Part shown: positions 17,505-27,053 of the stretch, one piece after another
How the letters are laid out: the number at the start of each line of letters is the position of its first letter
Numbering within the stretch: the stretch's first letter is position 1
Source of the DNA: Poindextera sp965277425
GTDB taxonomy: Bacteria; Pseudomonadota; Alphaproteobacteria; Caulobacterales; Caulobacteraceae
Length of the DNA stretch: 64,000 nucleotides
Direction: 5' to 3'
Assembly: GCA_965277425.1 (NCBI GenBank)
Contig: CBDICR010000007.1
Coordinates: forward strand, 248,001-312,000
Notes under the pieces: model-generated
The model's input: only the letters and a program-made list of their open reading frames with translations
Databases searched by the model: none
Told to the model about the DNA's origin: nothing
Position numbers and translations under genes: made by a program

Positions 17505-20153
17505 ATGGGCGAGAGATCGAACGGCGTTCGCGCCGAAGCGGACGTGACCTCCGCGAACGCCGGAGTGTCAGCCAGCGGGGCCGGCGTCGCCCGACTAAGC
17601 GTTCGAGCCTTTGGGCGCGCGGTGATGGGCGCGGTGATCGGGCTTGCGAGCCTGGGCCTGGCGAGCGGCCTTGACGTCGGCTTGGCGCGGGCTCAGGCCG
17701 CCCCAACCCCGGCGGCGGCCACGACGGACAATGGCGCGCAGGCCAGCGGCGCCAGCGTCGGCGAGGTCCTGGTGACCGCCACCCGACGCAAGGAGCGGTT
17801 GGTGAACGTGCCGGAAGCCATCGCGGTGGTTTCTGGCGCTTCGATCGCCGCCATCGGGCCGATCAGGAACACATCCGATGTCCTGAACGCCGTCCCCGGC
17901 GCGCGATTCAACAATCTGGGCAATCCGCTGCTGAGCGAGATTTCCATTCGCGGATCCGGCACCGAAAGGGCCACCGGCGCGGATTCCTCCGTCGGCCTTT
18001 ATGCGAACGGCGTCTATATCGGCGCCAGCACGCTTGGCGGACGAAACCTGCCGCCGATCGATTCCTTCGACCTCAATCACGTCGAGGTGCTGGAGGGGCC
18101 GCAGGGGGCGCTCTATGGGCGGGACGCTGAATATGGCGTCATCAACCTCATATCGCAGCAGCCGACCTTCTCGAACTCCGCTTCCGTCGACGATATCTAC
18201 AGCTTCGAGACGCGGCAGAACATTTTTACCGCGCTGATCAACCATCCGCTGAATGACCATGTCTCCGTCCGGCTTGGCGTTCAGGACTATACGCAATCCG
18301 GTGGTTTCGAATACAATCCAGATCGGAATACCTATTATGACCACACCAGCGGTTACATAGTAAGAGGTCAGGTCCGCTTCCAAGAGCAGAACTTCGATGC
18401 GAACCTTTTGGTGCAGCGGCAGCAACTTCAGGTTCCGGCGTTCTGGACGGCCCAGACCATCCTCCCCCCGAACCCCGCCACGGGATATCCCGGCGGCAGC
18501 CCGCTCTACCCCCGCGGCCTGGTGCAAAATCCGCGCGCCATCGCGCACAATGGCAATGACTCCTCCGAGGAGGACATCAACAATGTCCTGCTGACGCTCA
18601 ACTACGACCTCGGCTGGGCGAAAGCGACGTCGAGCACCAGTTGGCGAACCCTGCATTCGGTGCAGAACAGCGACGGCGACCTCATCGATCTGCCGACCGA
18701 GATCGCGGCCCAACAGGCGGGTGAGAAGGGCGTCTGGCCGTTCAGCCAATACCACAGCGCCCCCGACACCACGACCTGGTACGAAGACCTGCACCTGGCC
18801 GGCGCACCGCAATTCAACGGACACCTGACCTGGCTGGTGGGCTTCGAATATCTCTATCAAACGACCAATACCGGCACGACCTCGACCACAAATCCCTGCG
18901 TGACGGTCGGCGCGCCGAACCTGACGGTGGGCCAGGGACTTTGCACCGGAACGCCGACGCAACCGCTTTGCGTCCCAACCTTGCCGGGATCGACCTGCCC
19001 CCCCGTCGTCAACGCCTATGGGTCCGACACCGTCTCGCAGGTCAAGTACACCTCCTTGGCCCCCTATGCGTCCCTTACCTACAATATTGGACTGGGTTTT
19101 TCCCTCACCGGCGATGTTCGGTATACCAATGATCGAAAGACGGGAACCTCCAACGTCACGCAACTTTATACGGGGCTGCCATTTCTTTATCTGACGACGG
19201 GCGGCGCCATACCCGCTGAAAACCTTTCCCTTGATAGCGGAAACTTCACCTATACGGTGACGGGAAGCTACAAACTCCCCGGCAGCATGAACCGCCTGTT
19301 GTACGCGAAGGTTGGAACGGGCTATCGCGTCGGCGGCTTCAATTTCGGACATACGCCGCCGCTGCTGACCCCGCCCTATCCCGCCGGCATCACAGCCCCG
19401 GTCTATTACGCGCCGATCACTCCGAGCTTCGGGGATGAGACCAGCATAAGCTACGAGGTCGGCTTCAAGGGCGAAATCACCCGCCGCAGCTATTTTACGA
19501 TCGACACCTATTTTCAAACGACGAAGAACGCTCTCGCCGCCGTCGGCGATGGCTGCATCGGCACCAATGCCTGCCTCGCCGCGAGCACCAACTACACCGT
19601 CAATGCGGGCACGGTCCGGGGCGACGGGGTCGAGGCGCAATTCGACACCGCGCTGAACCTCTGGGGCGGCAACCTGAACCTGCAGCTGGACGGCTCGAAC
19701 CAGTTCGCCAAATACGTCAGCAACGCCGCCAACGGCCCGAACAACACCGTCCGGCCAGGGCTGCCCGTGGTGGGCTCCTCGATCGCGGAGAATCCGCACT
19801 GGCTGGCGAACGCCACGCTCGGCTATTCTCACCCCATTACCGCCGACGCCCTGGGCTTCCTGAATGTGCACTTCCATGGCCAGTGGGGCGGCATCCAAGA
19901 CCCGCAGACCACCGCCGGGGTCTCGGCCTTCCACCTCGACGATTATCAGGACGTCGACCTGCGGACCGGCGTCGACATCAAAAAGCTGGAAGCCGCATTG
20001 GTCGTGACCAACCTGACCAACGAGGTCCATCGCATCGCCGATTTCAGCTCGATCGGCCGCAATACGCTGACCGGCGCCGCATTGGCGCTCTATGTCCAAC
20101 AGCGTTTGAGTTTTCCGCGAACCATCGCGCTTGAGTTCAAATATCATTGGTGA
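17505..20153 (+). CDS. TonB-dependent outer-membrane receptor
   Basis: An 882-residue receptor. ATG at 17505 follows a purine-rich AGGGGGGA site. A long N-terminal extension with a signal-like helix (about 40-66) precedes the plug domain: VGEVLVTATRRKERL (TonB-box region), then LNAVPGARF, ISIRGSG, and VEVLEGPQGALYGRDAEYGVINLIS at about 195-220. The beta-barrel ends in FKYHW with the expected terminal aromatic residue. Plug motif GRDAEYGV replaces the commoner GR.ATGGAIN. An extracellular loop around residues 460-505 holds five cysteines. It leads a unit with the CoA-transferase gene (114-base gap), suggesting import of the acid that is later activated to a CoA ester. Confidence 0.92.
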   Translation: MGERSNGVRAEADVTSANAGVSASGAGVARLSVRAFGRAVMGAVIGLASLGLASGLDVGLARAQAAPTPAAATTDNGAQASGASVGEVLVTATRRKERLVNVPEAIAVVSGASIAAIGPIRNTSDVLNAVPGARFNNLGNPLLSEISIRGSGTERATGADSSVGLYANGVYIGASTLGGRNLPPIDSFDLNHVEVLEGPQGALYGRDAEYGVINLISQQPTFSNSASVDDIYSFETRQNIFTALINHPLNDHVSVRLGVQDYTQSGGFEYNPDRNTYYDHTSGYIVRGQVRFQEQNFDANLLVQRQQLQVPAFWTAQTILPPNPATGYPGGSPLYPRGLVQNPRAIAHNGNDSSEEDINNVLLTLNYDLGWAKATSSTSWRTLHSVQNSDGDLIDLPTEIAAQQAGEKGVWPFSQYHSAPDTTTWYEDLHLAGAPQFNGHLTWLVGFEYLYQTTNTGTTSTTNPCVTVGAPNLTVGQGLCTGTPTQPLCVPTLPGSTCPPVVNAYGSDTVSQVKYTSLAPYASLTYNIGLGFSLTGDVRYTNDRKTGTSNVTQLYTGLPFLYLTTGGAIPAENLSLDSGNFTYTVTGSYKLPGSMNRLLYAKVGTGYRVGGFNFGHTPPLLTPPYPAGITAPVYYAPITPSFGDETSISYEVGFKGEITRRSYFTIDTYFQTTKNALAAVGDGCIGTNACLAASTNYTVNAGTVRGDGVEAQFDTALNLWGGNLNLQLDGSNQFAKYVSNAANGPNNTVRPGLPVVGSSIAENPHWLANATLGYSHPITADALGFLNVHFHGQWGGIQDPQTTAGVSAFHLDDYQDVDLRTGVDIKKLEAALVVTNLTNEVHRIADFSSIGRNTLTGAALALYVQQRLSFPRTIALEFKYHW

Positions 20154-20267
20154 TCCGCAAGGAGCCTCGCCGAGGTGATCGCCCCTTAGACGAGGCGTTC
20201 ACCCCAGGCGGCGCTCGGCCATTTGACCGGCGGAGGCTTCCGTATTGGTGTTGACCGAGGTTTGTTT

Positions 20268-22412
20268 ATGAAGCGGTTGCTTTCGCAACTCAAGGTTGTT
20301 GAGCTAGGCGATCATGTCGCCGTCCGGTACCTGGGCCATTTGTTTTCGGAGTTTGGAGCCCGGGTGGTTCGCGCGGAGGCCGCGGACAACAGCCGTATTG
20401 GATATGCCGGGGGTTGCGGGGAGATGTTCGGCCGCTGGCTGGATAACGGAAAGTCTCTCGGGCCGATCGCCGCCGAACTTGGCGAGATCGACCTTGTCAT
20501 CGGCGGTCAGGACACGGCCGCTGTCGATAGGGCCAAGGCGCTGGCGGACGAGACCGTCGGCGCCACGCTGCTGGCGCTGACCTGGTTCGATGCGGACGGT
20601 CCCTATAGCGAATGGGCGGCGACCGACGAGATCATGGCGGCCCTGAACGGCGCGGCCTACAGTTTCGGCGACCGTGACGGGCCGCCGATGCTGGTCCAGG
20701 GCCACGGACCCCAGATCACCGCCGGCGTCGTCGCCTTTATCGCCGCACTCGCCGCCTTGCTGGAAGAGCCGGCCCGTCGCCCCAAGCGGATCGACGTCAA
20801 CGTGTTCGAAGCCTCGCTCTGCTATTCGGAAACGGCCGCGCTCACCGGGCGCGCGCGGGAAGGCTCGGCGCGCCTGGGCATAAATCGCTTCGTTCCCACC
20901 TATCCGTGCTCGCCCTATCTGGCCTCCGATGGCTGGGTCGGGGTGACCTGCCTGACGCCGGCGCAATGGGGTTCGCTCTGCCGGCTCATCGATCGCCCGG
21001 ACCTCGCATCGGACCGGCGCCTCGCCACCGCCTATGATCGCCTGATGCTCAGCGAGGTGGTCGATGCGGCCCTGGCGCCGGCGTTCGCCGCCAGATCCTG
21101 TGACGAATGGATAGCGCTCGGCATAGCGCACCGCATCCCGATGGCGCCGATGTCGCATCCGGGCGACTTGCCGCGGGTCGAGCATTGGCGCGCGCGGGAC
21201 GCCTTCGCCGCGTTCGGCGAGGGCGCGCTTCTTGGACCCGCCCTGCCGTTTCGAATGGCCTTCGACGGCGTGATCCAGGACCGATGGCGGGACCGAACCC
21301 CAAAGGGCCCGCTTTCAGGGTTGAAGGTCGCGGACTTCAGCATGGGCTGGGCCGGTCCGCTCTGCACCCGCACGCTCGCCGATCTGGGCGCCGACGTGGT
21401 CAAGGTCGAATCCGAGGCCCATCCCGACTGGTGGCGCGGCTGGGAGGCGGGCTCCGTCGATGCGGCGACGCGTGAGGCCAAGCACAATTTCATCGACGTC
21501 AACCGCAACAAGCGCGGGGTCGATATCGATCTCACCCGGCCCGAGGGGCTGGCTCAAGCCAAGGCGCTGATCGCCCAGGCCGACGTGGTGGTCGAGAATT
21601 TCGCCGCCGGCGTGCTCGAAAAACTCGGCCTCGGCCCGTCCGTTCAGCGCGCCCTGAAGCCGGGGCTGATCAGCCTTTCCATGCCCGCATTCGGCAATGG
21701 CGGGCCGCTGTCCGATCTTCGCGCCTATGGATCGACCGTCGAGCAGGCGTCGGGCCTGCCCTTCGTCAACGGCGAGGCCGATTGGGCGCCCTGCCAGCAG
21801 CACGTCGCCTTTGGCGATCCGATCGCCGGGCTTTATGCGACCGCCGCCATCCTGGCGGCCTTGTATGGACGCGCCAGGCTCGGCGGCTGCGACATCGACC
21901 TCGCCCAGGTCGCCTGTCTGTTCCAGATCGGCGCGGACGCCATCATCGCCGAGCAGGTGCTCAAGGCGCCGGTTCCACGGACCGGTCATGGGCGCACACG
22001 CCTGTCGTTCTGCGCGGTGGTCCCCGCAAGGGGTGAGGACAGCTGGCTGGCGGTCGCCGCGCCCGACGCCGCCGCCCTTCAGGCCCTGGCGCAAATCACC
22101 CATGGCCTTGACATCCACGCCCTGGCGGCATGGGCAGCGGATCGAACGGCCTCGGACGCGGCGGCGGTGCTGCAGGCCGGCGGCGTTCCGGCCGGGCCGG
22201 TGACGCCGGCCCACCTCCTGACCCTCGATCCCCAACTCCAAGCGTCGCAGTTCTGGCTGGAGATGGATCGACGATTCGTCGGGCCGCATCTGGTCGGCGC
22301 GTCTCCATTCCGCTTCGATGGCGAACGGCCGGCCTTGCGGCTGCCGGCGCCGCTGCTCGGCGAGCATACCGCCCAGGTGCTGGCGGAGATATCCCGTGCG
22401 AGCGAGGTCTAG
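20268..22412 (+). CDS. Class III CoA-transferase (CaiB/BaiF), two fused copies
   Basis: A 714-residue protein made of two CaiB/BaiF-like units, whereas single enzymes have about 400 residues. ATG at 20268 places LSQLKVVELGDHVAVRYLG at the N-terminus. The second unit starts at about residue 347 (PLSGLKVADFSMGWAGPLCTRTLADLGADVVKVE) and carries the catalytic-type aspartate D517 in AFGDPIAGLYA. In the first unit the matching segment is GPQITAGVVAFIAAL with no aspartate, so only the second half seems able to form the acyl intermediate. The family moves CoA between carboxylic acids without a ligase. The adjacent TonB receptor, hydrolase and MFS permease suggest catabolism of an imported acid of unknown structure. 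Confidence 0.88.
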   Translation: MKRLLSQLKVVELGDHVAVRYLGHLFSEFGARVVRAEAADNSRIGYAGGCGEMFGRWLDNGKSLGPIAAELGEIDLVIGGQDTAAVDRAKALADETVGATLLALTWFDADGPYSEWAATDEIMAALNGAAYSFGDRDGPPMLVQGHGPQITAGVVAFIAALAALLEEPARRPKRIDVNVFEASLCYSETAALTGRAREGSARLGINRFVPTYPCSPYLASDGWVGVTCLTPAQWGSLCRLIDRPDLASDRRLATAYDRLMLSEVVDAALAPAFAARSCDEWIALGIAHRIPMAPMSHPGDLPRVEHWRARDAFAAFGEGALLGPALPFRMAFDGVIQDRWRDRTPKGPLSGLKVADFSMGWAGPLCTRTLADLGADVVKVESEAHPDWWRGWEAGSVDAATREAKHNFIDVNRNKRGVDIDLTRPEGLAQAKALIAQADVVVENFAAGVLEKLGLGPSVQRALKPGLISLSMPAFGNGGPLSDLRAYGSTVEQASGLPFVNGEADWAPCQQHVAFGDPIAGLYATAAILAALYGRARLGGCDIDLAQVACLFQIGADAIIAEQVLKAPVPRTGHGRTRLSFCAVVPARGEDSWLAVAAPDAAALQALAQITHGLDIHALAAWAADRTASDAAAVLQAGGVPAGPVTPAHLLTLDPQLQASQFWLEMDRRFVGPHLVGASPFRFDGERPALRLPAPLLGEHTAQVLAEISRASEV

Positions 22413-22462
22413 GCGGCTTGGCGCGAGGCGATCGGTGTCGAGCCCTGAACAGGAAGCCGGGA

Positions 22463-22585
22463 TTTGAAAAAAGGCTGCTGATCGCCAATCGCGGCGAAAT
22501 CGCCATCCGGATCGCCGCGCATCGACGCCGCTTGCGAGTTGGTTCTATTGTTGCAGGGGTCGGCCGCGCCCCGCCGCTACGCTGA
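22463..22585 (+). pseudogene. Remnant of a biotin carboxylase N-terminus
   Basis: The frame from 22463 reads FEKRLLIANRGEIAIRIA, which is the invariant first segment of acetyl/propionyl-type biotin carboxylases (normally MFxKxLIANRGEIA). The start codon is lost (GGA in place of ATG), similarity fades within about 20 residues and the frame stops at 22585. No biotin carboxylase body follows; the GntR gene begins 11 bases later. This is a relic of a deleted carboxylase gene. Confidence 0.7.
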
Positions 22586-22595
22586 AGGACTTGGC

Positions 22596-23342
22596 ATGGA
22601 GTTGTCTGATACGGACGTTCGTCTGGCTTGGCAGAAGACGGCTGTGCGCACGCTTCCCGAACAGATCGCCGATGATCTCGGCGCCGCCATCGCCCGCACC
22701 GAGTTCCCCAAGGGCGCGCGGCTTCTCGAGCAGGAAATCGCCGAGCGCTACGGCGTCAGCCGCGGGCCGGTTCGTGAAGCGGTGCGGATCCTGGCGCAGC
22801 GCGGCCTGGCGGTGTTCTACCCGCGGCGCGGCGCCTTCGTGATCGAGGTCAGCCTCGACGCCCTGGTGGACCTTTTCAATACCCGCGCCGTGCTCATGGG
22901 GCTGGCCGCCCGCTATTTTGCGGTCATGGCGGCGAACGAGGTCAGGGCCCAACTGGGCGAGGACCTTGCGCAGATGACAAAGGTGGCCAAGGCGAAGACC
23001 AGCGACGCGGCGAGTTTTCTCGTCGTGGCGTCGCGGATCAGCGTGCTGGTCTCACGCAACTGCGGCAGTGAATCCCTTGGCCGATTGATCGAACACCAGA
23101 ACGAGAATTCCGTCTGGGGCGCGATCTGGCAAAGCGGCGATGTCGACTTTGCAACCCGGGAACGCCGCTTGACGGCGGCGGCCGATTACGCGGCGATGGG
23201 CGACGCTGTCGAGCGCCGGGACGGCGCCGACGCCGAGGCCATGATGCGCCACCTGCTCATGGTCTCGCGGGCGAGCGCGGTGGCCTCCCTGGCCAGGAGC
23301 CGCGGCGAAGTCTACGACGCCAGAAGAATGCTCAATCCCTGA
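22596..23342 (+). CDS. GntR-family transcriptional regulator (FadR-like)
   Basis: A 248-residue regulator. ATG at 22596 gives a normal-length protein. The winged helix-turn-helix is at about 15-82 (PEQIADDLGAAIARTEFPKGARLLEQEIAERYGVSRGPVREAVRILAQRGL), a classical GntR signature. The C-terminal all-helical effector domain is of the FCD/FadR type but poorly conserved. It probably controls the TonB receptor/CoA-transferase unit, since a GntR-like palindrome overlaps that promoter. Confidence 0.88.
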   Translation: MELSDTDVRLAWQKTAVRTLPEQIADDLGAAIARTEFPKGARLLEQEIAERYGVSRGPVREAVRILAQRGLAVFYPRRGAFVIEVSLDALVDLFNTRAVLMGLAARYFAVMAANEVRAQLGEDLAQMTKVAKAKTSDAASFLVVASRISVLVSRNCGSESLGRLIEHQNENSVWGAIWQSGDVDFATRERRLTAAADYAAMGDAVERRDGADAEAMMRHLLMVSRASAVASLARSRGEVYDARRMLNP

Positions 23343-23357
23343 CATTCCGCGCCGGCG

Positions 23358-24617
23358 TCAGCCGCGGCTGTTGCCCAGGCTGTCGTAGACGATCTTCGCG
23401 GTGGTCTCGCGCATGGGCGGGGTGCCCTTGTAGGGGCTGGAGCCGTTCTGGTTCTGGATCATGCCCACGAAGATGACCTCGTTCACCGGGTCGATCCAAA
23501 ACCAGGTGCCGAGGGCGCCCATCCAGTAGAAGGTCTCGGCCGGCAGGCGCGTCTTGGCGGCGGCCGGATCCTGGACGATGGCGAAGTCGAGGCCGAAGCC
23601 AAGGCCGCGGGTGTCGGGGCTGTAGAGGGTGACGTTGATCCCCGGCGCCAGCACGTTGGTGTGCATCAGCTTGACGCTCGCGGGCTTCAGATACCGCCGC
23701 CCCTCGAACTGGCCGCCGTTCAGGATCATCTGGCAGAAACGGACATAGTCCGGCGCGGTGGAGACAAGGGCGCCGGAACCGGCGAGGAAGGTCGGACGGT
23801 GGGAGAGGATGGCGCGGCCGGGGGCCACCTGGGTGAGCACGCCGTCCTTATAGGCGTTGACGCCGGTCACCCGGTCGAGCTTGGCCGGATCGACCCAGAA
23901 GCCGGTGTCGACCATGCCGAGCGGACCGAACAGCCGCTCGCGCATGAAGACGTCGAGGCTCTGGCCGGAGAGTTTTTCAATCAGATAGCCCTGGACGTTC
24001 ACGCTCGGCCCGTACCGCCAGGCCGTCCCTGGCTGATAGTAGAGGGGCAGGGTCGACAGGGTGTCGATCATGTCCTGCAGGGTCCCGTTATCGCCGGGGC
24101 GCCAATTGTATTGCTCGTAGTCGGCGTCGTGGCCGATACCGGCCGTCTGGCTCATGATCTGGCGCATGGTCATCGGGCTCGCCTGCGGGACCAGCGCCCC
24201 CGACGGCGTCCTGACCTTCAGGTCGCGAAAGCCGGGGATGTATTTGGCCACCGGATCATCCAGCGCCCAGCGGCCTTCGTCGAACAGCATCATCATGCCC
24301 GCGCCGATGGTCGGCTTGGTCATGGAGGCGATGCGAAAGATGCTGTCGGTCCGCATCGGCGCGGGCTCGTCGAGGTTTTGCCGGCCGTAGGCGTCAAGGT
24401 GGACGACCTTTCCCTTTCGGGCGACCAGCGTGACCACGCCGCACAGGGCCTTCTGCTCGACCAGGGCGTGCATGGCCACGTCCAGCTGCGCCATGCCGGC
24501 GGCGGAGACGCCGACGCGGTCCGGCGGCGTCAGGACCACCTGCGCCAGCGCCGGCCACGCCGCCAGCAGGGCGCTCGCCGCCGTCCCCGTGAACAGGCCT
24601 CGACGGTTGAGCTCCAA
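23358..24617 (-). CDS. Beta-lactamase-fold serine hydrolase/esterase
   Basis: A 419-residue exported hydrolase of the class C beta-lactamase/EstB family. The TTG at 24617 is chosen because GGGAGG lies 5 bases before it and the product then begins ELNRRGLFTGTAASALLAAW...ALA, a Tat-like signal. Catalytic S98-M-T-K101 (SxxK) and Tyr202 in RYGPSVN are present. The last motif, usually HxG/KTG, appears as MGALGTWFW. The family cleaves esters or peptides. It is downstream of the SDR and MFS genes on the same strand (126-base gap) and converges on the GntR gene. Confidence 0.85.
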   Translation of the reverse strand: MELNRRGLFTGTAASALLAAWPALAQVVLTPPDRVGVSAAGMAQLDVAMHALVEQKALCGVVTLVARKGKVVHLDAYGRQNLDEPAPMRTDSIFRIASMTKPTIGAGMMMLFDEGRWALDDPVAKYIPGFRDLKVRTPSGALVPQASPMTMRQIMSQTAGIGHDADYEQYNWRPGDNGTLQDMIDTLSTLPLYYQPGTAWRYGPSVNVQGYLIEKLSGQSLDVFMRERLFGPLGMVDTGFWVDPAKLDRVTGVNAYKDGVLTQVAPGRAILSHRPTFLAGSGALVSTAPDYVRFCQMILNGGQFEGRRYLKPASVKLMHTNVLAPGINVTLYSPDTRGLGFGLDFAIVQDPAAAKTRLPAETFYWMGALGTWFWIDPVNEVIFVGMIQNQNGSSPYKGTPPMRETTAKIVYDSLGNSRG

Positions 24618-24743
24618 GACAACCTCCCTCGCTCGTCGTCCGTCTGTTTGGCGGCCATGGCCGGTTTGATGGTCTTCGCCGCTGTTCAACCCGACGGACG
24701 GTGAATTACAGCAAGCCAGGCCGGCATCAACCGCGCTTTTGGC

Positions 24744-26252
24744 TTATTCCAGAAGCTGGGCATTCTCGGCGATGGTGTCGAGATTTCGCTGGTGCACCCC
24801 CTTGTCGATGCGGAAGAGCAGCCAGGTGAGTATCGCCAGGGCGTTGAAGCCGACCGCGATCGGCAAGTAGAGCAGCGCCAGATGGCGCGTGACCGCCGGG
24901 TCGAGGGTCAAGGGCCTCGCCCGCGCCGGGAAATGAACCACCGCCAGCAGTATCCCCGGCAGGATGGTCGCCATCCCGGTCGCCAGCTTGAGCATCAACC
25001 GGTCGCTGAACAGCACCAGTCCCTCGGACCGCCGCTGGGTCTTGGCCTGGTTTTCCTCGACGATGTCGGTGATCATGGACGTGCCGAGGATGAGGCCGCT
25101 GGTCGACAGGATGCCGCTGACCACCTGGGCGCCTAACAGCACCGGCAGTAGAAGCGGCGAGCCGTTCGGCGGCAGCACGCCGATCAGACGCAGCACCAGC
25201 GGTCCGTAGGTGAACACCAGGCTGCAGGAGTACAGCACCATATAGGCCCGCCGCTTGCCCCAGCGCCGGGAAATCCCGGTCGCGGCCAGGAAGGCGATCG
25301 GGGCGGAAAGCGCCTGGGTGGCCGCCAGCAACATGACGTTGCTTGACGGCAGGGCGAACAGGAAGGTGTTGAAATAGATGGCCAGGCCGCTGGTCAGCGC
25401 CAGCGCGGTCGCCTGCAGCATCCCCGCCGCGACCACGACCAGGAAGTTGCGGTTGTTGAAGATGCTGGCGATCTCGCGCAGCCATTCGCCAAGGCCGAAA
25501 CGGCGCGGGGACGGCCGGTAGAGGTACGGAATCCGCCAATGGGTGCCGACGCTGGAGATCAGGCTCGAGGTTATGATCAAAAGCCCGACGGCGATCGCCA
25601 TCGGCGGGTAGCCGGCGGGATTGAGCTGGCCGAGCGGATAGGCGGGCGTCTTGTGCAGGAAGACGCCATAGGTCAGCACCGCGGCGATCACGCCGCCGAT
25701 CGTGCCCAGCATGTAGCGGAAACCGAAAAGCTCGGTGCGGTCGTGATAGCCCGGCGCAAGCTCGGGCAGCAGCGCGCCGGAGGGCACCATGTAAAGACTG
25801 TGGCTGAAGCGGAAAAGGGTCGCGAAGACCATGAGCCAGATCAGCAGCCCCGTCTGACCCAGATGCGGCGGCGGGATCCAAAGCGCCATGAAGGACAGAC
25901 CGGCGGGCAGAGCCGAGGCGTACATCAACGGGTGACGCCGACCCAGGCGAGCGCGCAGATTGTCGGAGAACTGCGCGACAAGCAGATCCCAGAAGGCGTC
26001 CACGAACAGGGAAACACCCAGCACCAGCGCCACCCACTGCACCGGCACATGCAGGATCTGGCTGTAATAGAGCAGCAGCACGCCGCTGATGATGATGATC
26101 TGCGAGCCGTCCGCCATCGACCCGATGCCGAACAGCACCTTGGTGATCAGGGGCAGGCGAAACGGGGTCGACGACGCCAAGGCGGGCGGCCGCTCATGCG
26201 GCGTCGGCATGGCTTCGTCGAGCGGGCGCTGCGGCGCGCCAGGCGGCGTCAA
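24744..26252 (-). CDS. MFS transporter, GPH (glycoside-cation symporter) type
   Basis: A 502-residue, twelve-helix permease. The N-terminal block VLFGIGSMADG, then LFVDAFWDLLVAQFSDNLRARLGRRHPLMY, is the MelB/GPH hallmark, with the conserved D..D/SDN.R...GRR loop. TTG at 26252 overlaps the TGA of the upstream SDR gene; an ATG at 26210 would give a protein 14 residues shorter and is nearly as likely. It is coupled to the SDR gene and followed by the serine hydrolase. The substrate is unknown; GPH members in such clusters also carry organic acids and glycosides. Confidence 0.87.
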   Translation of the reverse strand: MTPPGAPQRPLDEAMPTPHERPPALASSTPFRLPLITKVLFGIGSMADGSQIIIISGVLLLYYSQILHVPVQWVALVLGVSLFVDAFWDLLVAQFSDNLRARLGRRHPLMYASALPAGLSFMALWIPPPHLGQTGLLIWLMVFATLFRFSHSLYMVPSGALLPELAPGYHDRTELFGFRYMLGTIGGVIAAVLTYGVFLHKTPAYPLGQLNPAGYPPMAIAVGLLIITSSLISSVGTHWRIPYLYRPSPRRFGLGEWLREIASIFNNRNFLVVVAAGMLQATALALTSGLAIYFNTFLFALPSSNVMLLAATQALSAPIAFLAATGISRRWGKRRAYMVLYSCSLVFTYGPLVLRLIGVLPPNGSPLLLPVLLGAQVVSGILSTSGLILGTSMITDIVEENQAKTQRRSEGLVLFSDRLMLKLATGMATILPGILLAVVHFPARARPLTLDPAVTRHLALLYLPIAVGFNALAILTWLLFRIDKGVHQRNLDTIAENAQLLE

Positions 26253-27052
26253 ATTGATGTCAGACCTCCATCGGCGAACACGGCGCTGCCGGTTATGAAA
26301 GAGGCGTCGTCGGACAAAAGGAAGGACACGACCGAGGCGAGTTCGTCGGTTTCCGCGGGGCGCTGCAGCGGCGTCCAGGGCTTGGCGCGCGGCAGCGGCT
26401 CATGCTGCACGGTCGTGTCGGTCTGACGATCCTCGCCGACATTCTGGGCCATGCTGGATTTGACCGCGCCCGGGCAGAGGCAGACGGCGCGGATGCCCTG
26501 CTGGCCGTAATCGACGGCGATCTGCTTGGTCAGTTGCAGGACCCCGCCCTTGCTCGCGGCGTAGCTGGCCGCCGAACCGGCGCCGCCGATCACGACCGAG
26601 GCGATCGAGCCGGTGGTCACGATCACCCCGCCGTTCTGCTTCAAAAGCTCGGGCAGGACGTGTTTGGCGCAGAGGAAGGCGCCGGTGAGGTTCACCGCCA
26701 GCACGCGCTCCCAATCCGCCAGCGCCGTTTCGTGCACCCAGCCGCGGCCGGCGGTGCCGGCGTTGGAAAAGAGGCCGTTGATCATGCCGAAGCGCTCGAC
26801 CGATTGCGCCACCATCCGGCGAACATCCTCCTCGGCGGAAACGTCGCATCGGACGCCGATCGCCTCGCCGCCGCCGGCTTCGATCTCCGCCGCGGTCGAT
26901 GCGGCCGAAGCGCCCCTGACATCGGCGACCACCACCTTGGCGCCCTCGCGCGCCAGCCGCCGCGCGGTCGCCGCGCCGATTCCGGCCCCGCCGCCCGTGA
27001 CGATGAAGACCGCGCCCAGGTGACGCTCGGCGAAAATCCGTGGCGCTGTCAT
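26249..27052 (-). CDS. Short-chain dehydrogenase/reductase (SDR), classical
   Basis: A 267-residue NAD(P)-dependent oxidoreductase. TGGGAGIG (19-26) binds the cofactor and D44 after the second strand suggests NAD(H). NAG is present (SNAG), as are catalytic S149, Y164 and K168 (YAASK), and the C-terminus shows the usual GSAVFADGG. It is the first intact gene of a minus-strand unit with the GPH permease and the serine hydrolase. The substrate is unknown. Immediately upstream lies coding-like but broken sequence at 27054-27240. Confidence 0.92.
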   Translation of the reverse strand: MTAPRIFAERHLGAVFIVTGGGAGIGAATARRLAREGAKVVVADVRGASAASTAAEIEAGGGEAIGVRCDVSAEEDVRRMVAQSVERFGMINGLFSNAGTAGRGWVHETALADWERVLAVNLTGAFLCAKHVLPELLKQNGGVIVTTGSIASVVIGGAGSAASYAASKGGVLQLTKQIAVDYGQQGIRAVCLCPGAVKSSMAQNVGEDRQTDTTVQHEPLPRAKPWTPLQRPAETDELASVVSFLLSDDASFITGSAVFADGGLTSI

Positions 27053-27053
27053 T

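Noticed and set aside
17595..20147. Long minus-strand frame opposite the first TonB receptor
   Set aside because: The receptor on the plus strand has all plug and barrel motifs; the antisense product has none.
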